Source: Gemmataceae bacterium (GTDB lineage Bacteria; Planctomycetota; Planctomycetia; Gemmatales; Gemmataceae). From it: a stretch of DNA of 6,671 nucleotides. Positions 1-5,966 of this stretch are shown piece by piece (positions within the stretch are counted from its first letter, which is position 1; each line of letters starts with the position of its first letter). Made by a program: the position numbers and the translations under genes. A model generated the notes under the pieces. The model had not been told where the DNA came from. It made no database searches and saw only the letters and a program-made list of their open reading frames with translations. The DNA is taken from positions 1 to 6,671 of the forward strand of contig SIAL01000198.1 of NCBI GenBank assembly GCA_009691815.1. The letters are read 5' to 3'.

Positions 1-121
1 CGGCGCCGGGTGTAGGCGGACGATAACCGGGAGGATTTTGTGACTGCAAGGAGGCACCACCGATCAATCCCAATCCAGCAAGGGCAAAATAGCGGGCAAT
101 TTTCAGGAGCCGGGCGGACAT
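1..121 (-). CDS. Exported proline-rich protein of unknown function, N-terminal fragment (3' end beyond window)
   Basis: Reading leftward from an ATG at 121, 40 codons stay open to the window edge. The peptide starts MSARLLKIARYFALAGLGLI and has the three parts of a Sec signal peptide: a basic start (R4, K7, R10), a hydrophobic core at about residues 11-21, and small residues (GGAS, 21-24) where signal peptidase I could cut. After that it turns polar and proline-rich (QNPPGYRPPTPGA), as is common just behind an export signal. A ribosome-binding site, GAGGGG, lies at 129-134 with 7 bases to the ATG, and a strong promoter lies at 169-197, so the start is well supported. The body of the protein is outside the window, so no function can be given. 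It is transcribed divergently from the aldolase gene. Confidence 0.75.
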   Translation of the reverse strand, partial: MSARLLKIARYFALAGLGLIGGASLQSQNPPGYRPPTPGA

Positions 122-168
122 AGGAACACCCCTCACATTCAAAAAACAAAAAGAACCTGTCGATTACT

Positions 169-197
169 ATTCTCTTAAGGTCATCGGCAAGTGTCAA
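169..197 (-). promoter_or_regulatory. Sigma70-type promoter for the leftward exported-protein gene
   Basis: On the minus strand a perfect -35 box TTGACA (192-197) is followed after exactly 17 bases by GAGAAT (169-174), which matches the -10 consensus at four of six positions including the key A and final T. Transcription would start near 162, giving a leader of about 40 bases before the ATG at 121. Planctomycete promoters are not well characterised, so the match to the E. coli consensus is suggestive only. Confidence 0.6.
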
Positions 198-249
198 GAC
201 CGTTCGTGGGTATTTTTCGGTACAAACAAGCCAAAAAACGAAAATGGCC

Positions 250-255
250 TAGAAT
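250..255 (+). promoter_or_regulatory. Possible -10 element for the aldolase gene
   Basis: TAGAAT matches the -10 consensus at five of six positions and lies about 70 bases before the preferred aldolase start. No acceptable -35 box is found 16-18 bases upstream (the bases at 227-232 read CAAGCC), so this is a weak candidate. The rest of the 122-324 intergenic region is A- and C-rich and shows no ORF, strong hairpin or recognisable operator. Confidence 0.22.
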
Positions 256-311
256 TTCAACTGCTCAACCTTCGTAGCTGGCCTATTTCGAACCATGAAC
301 CCCCATTCCCC

Positions 312-316
312 AAGGA
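312..316 (+). promoter_or_regulatory. Ribosome-binding site that decides the aldolase start
   Basis: AAGGA ends 8 bases before the ATG at 325. The earlier in-frame ATG at 295 has no purine-rich sequence in front of it, so 325 is the better start. Counting from 325 also puts the catalytic His and Arg at positions 45 and 70, the same numbers as in E. coli HpaI. Confidence 0.6.
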
Positions 317-324
317 CCCCCTTC

Positions 325-1098
325 ATGAATCTTCGCACGCTAATTCGCTCCCAGCACCCAGTAATTGCAGCTGCCCTTGGCCAATTTTGCACCCCCAAAT
401 TTGTCGAAATCATGGCCATGTCCGGGAAATACCATGCCCTTTGGCTGGACCAGGAACATGTGGGGCTAACCACCCCGCAAATCGAGGATGCGTGTCGTGC
501 GGCCCGAGTTCACCGCATACCCACCTTTGTTCGCCTTCCTGCAACCGATTATGCCGCCGTCATGCGCCCCCTTGAGGCCGGCGCCGATGGCGTCATGGCA
601 AGCATGGTGAGGTCACTTCAGGAGGTTAAAAACTTGGTCCATTGGGCTAAATTTCATCCCGAGGGGGGCCGTGGCGTAAACGGAACAGGTGTGGACGGAA
701 AATTTGGCACCTATCCGGGGGCCGAGTATTTCAAACTAGCCAATGAACGCTCCTTTTTGGCCGTCCAAATCGAACATGTTGACGCCTTAAATGTGGTGGA
801 AGAAATCGCAGCCGTTCCCCACCTCGACCTTTTGTTCATTGGGCCAGCCGATTTGAGCCAATCCTTAGGCCTACCCAACCAATGGGAACATTCGGAAATG
901 TGGAAGGCCATTGAAAGGGTCGCCAAAGCCTCCCAAAAGCACGGGGTCCCTTGGGGCATCCTTCCCCGTGATGCCGCCTACGCCCAAAGGTGCCTTGATT
1001 TGGGCTGCCGCCTCTTATCCATTGGGATGGATTCACCCATCATTCAAAAAGGAATTCGTGCGTACTGGGAGGATTGGGCCCCTTTTGCCTTGGCCTAG
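325..1098 (+). CDS. HpcH/HpaI-family class II aldolase (HpaI/GarL-like)
   Basis: This 257-residue protein is full length for the metal-dependent pyruvate aldolases that cleave 2-keto-3-deoxy acids to pyruvate and an aldehyde, a cytoplasmic (beta/alpha)8-barrel family. Visible motifs are LDQEHVGLT (41-49) with the catalytic-base His45, FVRLPATD (68-75) with the pyruvate-binding Arg70, GADGVMASMV (86-95), RGVNGTG near 116, and the two metal ligands Glu150 (VQIE) and Asp176 (FIGPADLS). All match E. coli HpaI in order and spacing. Substrate choice between 4-hydroxy-2-oxoheptanedioate, 2-keto-3-deoxyglucarate and related compounds cannot be read from the sequence, and no catabolic neighbours are present to help. 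An alternative ATG at 295 would add ten residues (MNPHSPRTPF), but it lacks a ribosome-binding site. The gene stands alone on the plus strand, divergent from the exported-protein gene, and its stop codon interlocks with that of the convergent PNP gene. Confidence 0.93.
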   Translation: MNLRTLIRSQHPVIAAALGQFCTPKFVEIMAMSGKYHALWLDQEHVGLTTPQIEDACRAARVHRIPTFVRLPATDYAAVMRPLEAGADGVMASMVRSLQEVKNLVHWAKFHPEGGRGVNGTGVDGKFGTYPGAEYFKLANERSFLAVQIEHVDALNVVEEIAAVPHLDLLFIGPADLSQSLGLPNQWEHSEMWKAIERVAKASQKHGVPWGILPRDAAYAQRCLDLGCRLLSIGMDSPIIQKGIRAYWEDWAPFALA

Positions 1099-1862
1099 GA
1101 GCACCCCTGCCTCAGCCAATGGTGGGCTACCTGAACAATTTTGGTTTCGGAGGCCTCCATTGTTCGGCAGACCTCCTGGTGGGTCAACGGGTTTGAGGAA
1201 AGCCCGGTTCCAAGGTTTGCCACCACGCTAATCAGGTCCACTTCCATCCCAAGCGCCCTGGCCTCAATCATTTCTAGGGCGCTTGACATTCCCACCACTT
1301 GAGCCCCAAGGCGTCCAAGGGCACGGACCTCAGCGGCGCTTTCATAGTTCGGTCCATTGACCATTACATAGCGGCCCTTGCGCACCCCCATAAACCCCTC
1401 TGGAAACCTTGCTTGCCAATCGGTTTCCACCCAAGGGACCACTCCTCCCTTGATGTTCCATTGGCGCCCGGTCGCATCCCAAATATGGGTTACCAAGACT
1501 AACTCGCCTGGCAAAAGGCGGCAATCCAAGCTGCCGGTCGCGTTGAAAAGGAGAAGTTTACGAATACCCAAGAACCATAACTTTGTTATTGTCGTACAAA
1601 TTTGGTCCTTTTTGTAGCCCTCATAGGCATGTACCCGGCCATGACAGACAAGAAACTTTCGTTCCCCCTGGCAGCCAAGCGTCATGATGCCTTGATGACC
1701 CGGCAATAATTGTGTGCTTTGACCGGAAAAGGGTTCTTGATTGGTTTGACCGAGTTTCTTCCAATCCCCATGCCACCCACGCATACCTGAACCGAAAACC
1801 AATCCCATCGAGGGGGGGGACTTTTGTAGCTGCTTTCCCCACTCTAAAAACAAATCAGACAT
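1095..1862 (-). CDS. Purine nucleoside phosphorylase, trimeric (PunA/human PNP) type
   Basis: The 255-residue protein should split purine nucleosides with phosphate to free base and ribose-1-phosphate in the cytoplasm. It keeps the landmarks of the trimeric family: FGSGM (23-27, phosphate-loop Ser25), PGHQG (His56), GRVHAYEGY (75-83, phosphate-binding Arg76 and His78, Tyr80), GPNYESAAE (170-178, base-binding Glu174), VGMSSALE (190-197, Ser193), Asn216 and His228. The Asn favours 6-oxopurines (inosine, guanosine). Divergent points are NATGSL where the family usually has NAAGGL, THIWDATG in place of the DHIN loop, and LE for PE after GMS. It is slightly short for the family (usually 270-290), mainly at the N-terminus. 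It overlaps the permease gene by 8 bases (ATGTCTGA), has no well-placed Shine-Dalgarno of its own, and is probably translated by coupling. A run of eight C lies at codons 15-17. Methylthioadenosine phosphorylase is less likely because the GPNYE motif and Asn216 are PNP-like. Confidence 0.9.
   Translation of the reverse strand: MSDLFLEWGKQLQKSPPSMGLVFGSGMRGWHGDWKKLGQTNQEPFSGQSTQLLPGHQGIMTLGCQGERKFLVCHGRVHAYEGYKKDQICTTITKLWFLGIRKLLLFNATGSLDCRLLPGELVLVTHIWDATGRQWNIKGGVVPWVETDWQARFPEGFMGVRKGRYVMVNGPNYESAAEVRALGRLGAQVVGMSSALEMIEARALGMEVDLISVVANLGTGLSSNPLTHQEVCRTMEASETKIVQVAHHWLRQGCS
1812..1819. repeat. Eight-base G:C homopolymer inside the PNP gene
   Basis: A run of eight G on the plus strand (eight C in the PNP coding strand) covers codons 15-17 (TCC CCC CCC). 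Gain or loss of one base here would frameshift the enzyme near its start. An in-frame ATG (Met19) follows the run directly and could serve as an alternative start. Confidence 0.9.
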
Positions 1863-3219
1863 GCCTTAAGGCTTCGATGGGATCAAGGCGGCTAGCCCGG
1901 AATGCCGGGTAGAGTCCAAAAATTACACCGACCCCAATCGAGGTGGAAAGGGCCCAAAGAATCGACTCCTGATGAAGGATGGGTGGCGGCCCGGGGGGTC
2001 CAAAAAGTTCAATCATCCATGGCATTTGGCCCATGGTTGGCAACAGAAATACTAGGCCAATGCCTATTGCCACACCCACCATGCCCCCAATTCCCGTTTG
2101 AACCATGGCCTCGATTAAAAACTGCGTAACAATATCCCGTTGCTTGGCTCCAAGTGCCCTGCGGATGCCGATTTCTCGGGTCCTCTCGGTAACGGTCGCC
2201 AGCATGATGTTCATGATACCAATGCCACCTACCAACAACGAAATCGATGCGTAAAGACCAAGGTCACGACTGTAGCGTTGCTTGGTTTTTTCGGCCTGTT
2301 CCAGCCGATCTAACGGAACCGTAAGTGCCCAATCCTTTCGGGGATGTTTGCGGGGATTGTTCAGGATCTCCTCAATGATCACGCCGGTGGGACGAACCAA
2401 GTCGATGTCCGAAACGGTTAAAGTAACCTGGTGCAATTCCACCTTTTCCGCAGACCGGCTGCCTGCGGAACGAATGCTAATCGTTTCGCCGAAACGGGTG
2501 CGTGCGGTATTCAGGGGAATGTAAATGTCATCATTAAAGTCCTCTGCGGCCTGACTGCCGCCACCACCCCCCGTGGGCATTCGGTCTTTCATGACCCCAA
2601 CCACGACATAAATGAACTGGCCAATGGCCACATCCTTGTCAAGGGGGTCTTGAAACGGAAAAAGGGTAGAGGCCGTGGTGGAACCCAATATACAGACATT
2701 TCTCATCAAAAAATCGTCGTCCTGAACCAGAAATCGCCCCTTAAACAGATCAAGTTGGTTGATTTCGGAATATTCCGGCCTTGTTGCAACCACACGACTA
2801 TTGTGTTTGGCGTTCCCTCTGCGGACCTCTTGGGGGAAAACACGCATAGGAACAAGGCGATTGATCGAGGGAATCGTGGCAAAATCCGCCATGTCGTCGT
2901 ATTTGAGGCCATAAAGGGCCACAAAACTTCGCTTGGAACTGTCCTCCGGTGGTTTGACACTTCGAACGATGATATTTGTCGCCCCCATGCGCTTGATGTC
3001 CTCAAGGGCATCATGCATCGACCCTTCGCCAATCGACATGAGGGCAATTACCGAAGTAGTGCCAATGATGATTCCAAGCATCGAAAGGATGGAGCGAAGT
3101 TTGTGCAACCAAAGGCTACGGAGTGCCAATACCGTGCTCTTGCGGGTTTTCTCGGTGGCTACCGCAGCAAGTAGGACAACTGCCAAGAGAGCCAAAAGCC
3201 CAATCGTTAATGGATTCAT
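1855..3219 (-). CDS. MacB-type ABC transporter permease (FtsX superfamily)
   Basis: This 454-residue inner-membrane permease partners the ATPase encoded just upstream. A core transmembrane helix (about 43-64) leads into a long periplasmic MacB-PCD-type domain (about 65-315), then three helices follow at about 318-342, 373-395 and 418-440. The family signatures are clear: LLVGGIGIMNIMLATVTER (328-346) running into TREIGIRRALGAKQRDI (347-363), and GLYPAFRASRLDPIEALR (435-452) at the C-terminus. MacB proteins transmit force to the adaptor and outer-membrane channel instead of passing substrate through the membrane helices. Unlike E. coli MacB, the ATPase is a separate gene and there is an additional hydrophobic segment at residues 4-21, giving five predicted helices. 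A five-glycine stretch lies at 217-221, and a proline-rich loop (about 396-418) lies between the last two helices. The start is 5 bases after the ATPase stop, with GGGGAG 11 bases upstream. The stop overlaps the PNP start. Confidence 0.93.
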   Translation of the reverse strand: MNPLTIGLLALLAVVLLAAVATEKTRKSTVLALRSLWLHKLRSILSMLGIIIGTTSVIALMSIGEGSMHDALEDIKRMGATNIIVRSVKPPEDSSKRSFVALYGLKYDDMADFATIPSINRLVPMRVFPQEVRRGNAKHNSRVVATRPEYSEINQLDLFKGRFLVQDDDFLMRNVCILGSTTASTLFPFQDPLDKDVAIGQFIYVVVGVMKDRMPTGGGGGSQAAEDFNDDIYIPLNTARTRFGETISIRSAGSRSAEKVELHQVTLTVSDIDLVRPTGVIIEEILNNPRKHPRKDWALTVPLDRLEQAEKTKQRYSRDLGLYASISLLVGGIGIMNIMLATVTERTREIGIRRALGAKQRDIVTQFLIEAMVQTGIGGMVGVAIGIGLVFLLPTMGQMPWMIELFGPPGPPPILHQESILWALSTSIGVGVIFGLYPAFRASRLDPIEALRHV

Positions 3220-3224
3220 GGTTG

Positions 3225-4055
3225 CTAGATCTCCCCGATCTCCCCCACAATATTGATTAGGACATTGGGATCAATCAAGCGGAGTCCGGCAGGAATGGGA
3301 ATGGGGACATTGGGGGTATCCGATTCGATCTGTCCATCCCTCATGCGCAAAATGCGCTTCGACCAAGCGGCAATATCGTTTTCGTGGGTGACCATGACGA
3401 TGGTTTTTCCCATGGAATTTAAAATCCTTAGCAACGACATGATTTCAATGCTTGTTGAGGAGTCGAGGTTGCCTGTGGGTTCGTCGGCAAGAATCAGGCT
3501 TGGGGCATTTGCCAGAGATCTGGCGATTGCGACCCTTTGTTGCTGTCCCCCGGAAAGCTGCATGGGGCGATGGTCAAGCCGATCCCCCAAACCAACTAGG
3601 CTGGCCAAACTTTCGCATCTCGATTTGGTTTTTTCGTCAATTTTGACCCCTTGGTAAATCAGGGGGACTTCGATGTTTTCGACCACCGTGTATTGAGGCA
3701 AAAGGTTGTACTGTTGGAATATGAAACCGAGGTATCGGCAACGAATATCTGAAAGCTGATCATCGGACATGATGGATACATCTTCGGAACCCAAATAATA
3801 GGACCCGGAAGTGGGTCGATCCAAACATCCAAGGATATTTAGGAGCGTCGATTTCCCCGATCCGGAAGGCCCCATGAGGGCGACAAAATCCCCAACCTTT
3901 ACGGAAAGGGTAATCCCGCGCAGGACAGTAAGGGGATTTCCCCCCAAGGTGTAGACCTTGGTAAGGTTGTCCACCTGAAGAATTGGGGATTCAGTCGGGA
4001 ATACGGGTGTGGCTTCTGTTGAGAACTCTGGTGCGGATTCTACTAAGGATTTCAT
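3225..4055 (-). CDS. MacB/LolD-type ABC transporter ATP-binding protein
   Basis: The 276-residue cytoplasmic ATPase is complete, with motifs in order: Walker A GPSGSGKST (62-70, Lys68), Q-loop FQQYNLLP (113-120), signature LSGGQQQR (167-174), Walker B LILADE (187-192, catalytic Glu192), D-loop GNLD (195-198) and switch His224 (VTHE). NLLPQYTVVENIEVPL and ADEPTGNLD are typical of the MacB/LolD/FtsE export subfamily. It would dimerise and drive the permease encoded next, whose start is 5 bases after this stop. About 25 residues precede the usual first strand (ILQVDNLTKVY), and about 33 residues extend past the canonical end, closing in a repeated GEI-GEI. No convincing Shine-Dalgarno precedes the ATG, but no alternative in-frame ATG precedes Walker A. 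A 54-base gap (4056-4109) separates it from the adaptor gene. Confidence 0.95.
   Translation of the reverse strand: MKSLVESAPEFSTEATPVFPTESPILQVDNLTKVYTLGGNPLTVLRGITLSVKVGDFVALMGPSGSGKSTLLNILGCLDRPTSGSYYLGSEDVSIMSDDQLSDIRCRYLGFIFQQYNLLPQYTVVENIEVPLIYQGVKIDEKTKSRCESLASLVGLGDRLDHRPMQLSGGQQQRVAIARSLANAPSLILADEPTGNLDSSTSIEIMSLLRILNSMGKTIVMVTHENDIAAWSKRILRMRDGQIESDTPNVPIPIPAGLRLIDPNVLINIVGEIGEI
3228..3245. repeat. Tandem 9-bp duplication at the end of the ATPase gene
   Basis: GATCTCCCC occurs twice in direct tandem on the plus strand (3228-3236 and 3237-3245). On the coding strand this is GGGGAGATC twice, encoding GEI-GEI immediately before the TAG stop. The copy nearer the stop also supplies the GGGGAG that is the only plausible ribosome-binding site for the permease start at 3219. 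Confidence 0.9.
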
Positions 4056-4109
4056 AGAGCATTTCGTGAAAAGGGGAAACCGATCAAAAGGGCAATAATG
4101 GCTAGGCCG

Positions 4110-5966
4110 TTAGCCTCCGTATTTTCCCTCACCGGAGCCATTCTTTGGGGCGCCTTCTGGTCTGCCACCATTCTTTTTTTCCTTGCCTTTTCCTTGGCTA
4201 CTCTCAGGCCCTTTATCCGATTTTACCTCAAGGTCACGAATGTTAAGAATCACTTCGTCGCCTTCGGACAACCCCTCCTTAACCTCAACCATTTTTTCAT
4301 TATTCATGCCCAGTTGAATTTGTTTCTTGATTGGTTTTTTCTCCCCTTCCTTGACATACACGAAAAAGCCGGAGGTGGGGTTGCCAATAACGGACTGGGT
4401 CGGAATGATCAGGACATTTTCGGCCTTGGTTTCCGTGTAGATTTTCACTGCCGCCTTCATGCCCGGTTTTAGCCCTTCGGCCTCCCCATCAATGGAAACC
4501 ATGGTTCGATAAACAGTTACATCCATGGAGGTCCAATCCATTTGGGCAGGTACTTCATCCACCGTCTTCACATGGCCCCGAAGGGCAGCTCGACTGGCAA
4601 AGGCATCGATGGTAATTTCGGCGGGCAGTCCCCTTTTGATTTGGATCTGATCCATGGTGTTCAGCTTGTCACGAAGGGCAACCGCCCCAATGTCGTTAAT
4701 CATTTTGGCCATAGGCCGGATCAATCCAATTTGAAGAAGTTGTCGAATATCCGTGGGATGGAGCAAGGAATCACCCCGCACTTTGGCCCGCATCGCCTCA
4801 TGAACCCTGACATTAACAAGCATTTGAGACAGATTGGGGATCCGCATAATCTTTTGACCTTCCCGAACCGGTTCACCCTGGGCAATGATGGATTGCTGTC
4901 CACCACCAAACCTCATCTGATCAGGAACATAGTAGACCACCAACCCGTCTTGAGGGGCGGTTATCACGCATTTTCGAATTTCGTCCTCGATCTCCTCGGC
5001 CCGGGCCTTTTCCTGAACATAAACGGATTTTTTTGTTTCGGTATCGCTTTGGGTCTGTTCTTCTTTTAGGACGGATTGGGTTTTCAGGCGCTCAAGGGAC
5101 CTTTTCGCCTCGTCAATTTTACTTTGCAATTCCTTGCTGGTTCGAACAAAAGTGTATTTACTCAACACATTCTCCTCTTCGTGGACTTTTTTCAAGGCCA
5201 GTTCCGCACCCTGCAAACGGTACCGATCGGATTGGGCCTGTTTGGGTGTGAGGAAACCTTTGCTAACCATGCGATCCAACCAAACATCGCGATCCTGCCA
5301 TTGTTCCAGATCGGATTCCGCCATGAGGATTCGTCCCCCCACATCAGCGGTCTGTTGGTGCATATCTCCTTCTTTGAATTTATTGAGGTCCAGATCCGCC
5401 AATTCCTTTGTGACCTTTGCGGTCGCCAAATCCGATTCGCTTTGGCTAGCGGTGATTTTTTGGGTAGCCTCCGCCTGACGCCATTCGTTTCTTGCCTTGT
5501 CCCTTACAATCATCTGGGTCTTGAGTTGTTCCTGAAGACCGGAATCGTCCAACCGGACAAGTTCATCCCCCTGTTCCACATGGGTGCCATCATCAATCAC
5601 CCAACGGATGGTGGTTGCAATGGTACTACCTTTGCTTGCTTTGACTTGGCAGGTAACATCGCGGTTTTGGGCAGCTTCTAGTGTGCCCCTTTCGGTAACC
5701 ACCAGTTGAAGGTTTTCGCGCTTAACCGTGTGGACGATCAATTGACCTTTGAAGGTTGGACCGGTGTCAGAAAGTTTGCTCCAGACAAACCAAGTCCCAA
5801 CCGCCAAAGCAAAAAATGCGAACAGGGCAAAAGGTCCCCATCCTTTTTTTCGCTTATGGGCCGGTAGTTGGCCGGGGAAGTAACCTGGGAGCGTCAGGGA
5901 CCCTGTCGGCTGGGAAGGAGTCACCTGCGTTTTCATCGGGGCAGCACTGACTTGTTGTAATGTCAT
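4110..5966 (-). CDS. HlyD/MacA-family periplasmic adaptor (membrane-fusion protein) of an ABC efflux system
   Basis: The product (618 residues from this start) links the inner-membrane ABC transporter to the TolC-like channel. A cytoplasmic tail ending in the basic HKRKK is followed by one transmembrane helix (about 44-63). The first lipoyl half-motif comes next (about 103-140, with IDDGTHVEQGDELVRLDD), then a long alpha-helical hairpin (about 143-328). The second lipoyl half starts at CVITAPQDGLVVYYV (about 333), followed by beta-barrel and membrane-proximal domains (about 378-583, with LPAEITIDAF and GLKPGMKAAVKI). The last 35 residues form a Lys/Gly-rich tail. About 45 residues are inserted within the beta-barrel (about 396-440). 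Three ATGs are possible, at 5987, 5966 and 5936. I chose 5966 because GAGGAG lies 9 bases before it; the one at 5987 has no good site. All three overlap the upstream TolC-like gene. Confidence 0.9.
   Translation of the reverse strand: MTLQQVSAAPMKTQVTPSQPTGSLTLPGYFPGQLPAHKRKKGWGPFALFAFFALAVGTWFVWSKLSDTGPTFKGQLIVHTVKRENLQLVVTERGTLEAAQNRDVTCQVKASKGSTIATTIRWVIDDGTHVEQGDELVRLDDSGLQEQLKTQMIVRDKARNEWRQAEATQKITASQSESDLATAKVTKELADLDLNKFKEGDMHQQTADVGGRILMAESDLEQWQDRDVWLDRMVSKGFLTPKQAQSDRYRLQGAELALKKVHEEENVLSKYTFVRTSKELQSKIDEAKRSLERLKTQSVLKEEQTQSDTETKKSVYVQEKARAEEIEDEIRKCVITAPQDGLVVYYVPDQMRFGGGQQSIIAQGEPVREGQKIMRIPNLSQMLVNVRVHEAMRAKVRGDSLLHPTDIRQLLQIGLIRPMAKMINDIGAVALRDKLNTMDQIQIKRGLPAEITIDAFASRAALRGHVKTVDEVPAQMDWTSMDVTVYRTMVSIDGEAEGLKPGMKAAVKIYTETKAENVLIIPTQSVIGNPTSGFFVYVKEGEKKPIKKQIQLGMNNEKMVEVKEGLSEGDEVILNIRDLEVKSDKGPESSQGKGKEKKNGGRPEGAPKNGSGEGKYGG

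Noticed and set aside
245..285. Direct repeat TGGCCTA at 245-251 and 279-285 upstream of the aldolase, considered as an operator
   Set aside because: A 7-base repeat is expected by chance often enough, the units are not palindromic, and no regulator gene is nearby.
295..324. Earlier ATG that would extend the aldolase by ten residues
   Set aside because: There is no ribosome-binding site before 295. AAGGA is well placed for 325, and HpaI numbering fits the shorter form.
1060..1130. Search for a terminator between the convergent aldolase and PNP genes
   Set aside because: Only 4-bp pairings (for example AGCC/GGCT at 1114-1128) without T-runs are present, so no terminator is supported.
2431..3174. 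Open frame of 247 codons on the plus strand, antisense to the permease gene
   Set aside because: The permease on the other strand is unmistakable over this span, while this frame has no recognisable domain, no ribosome-binding site and basic, low-complexity composition typical of an antisense shadow.
4100..4115. Inverted repeat GGCTA/TAGCC over the adaptor stop codon, considered as a terminator or attenuator
   Set aside because: A 5-bp stem with no U-run, within an operon whose next gene is only 54 bases away, is too weak to call.
4542..5681. Plus-strand open frames of 175 and 201 codons antisense to the adaptor gene
   Set aside because: They mirror the adaptor's codon pattern, show no family motif and have no promoter or ribosome-binding site.
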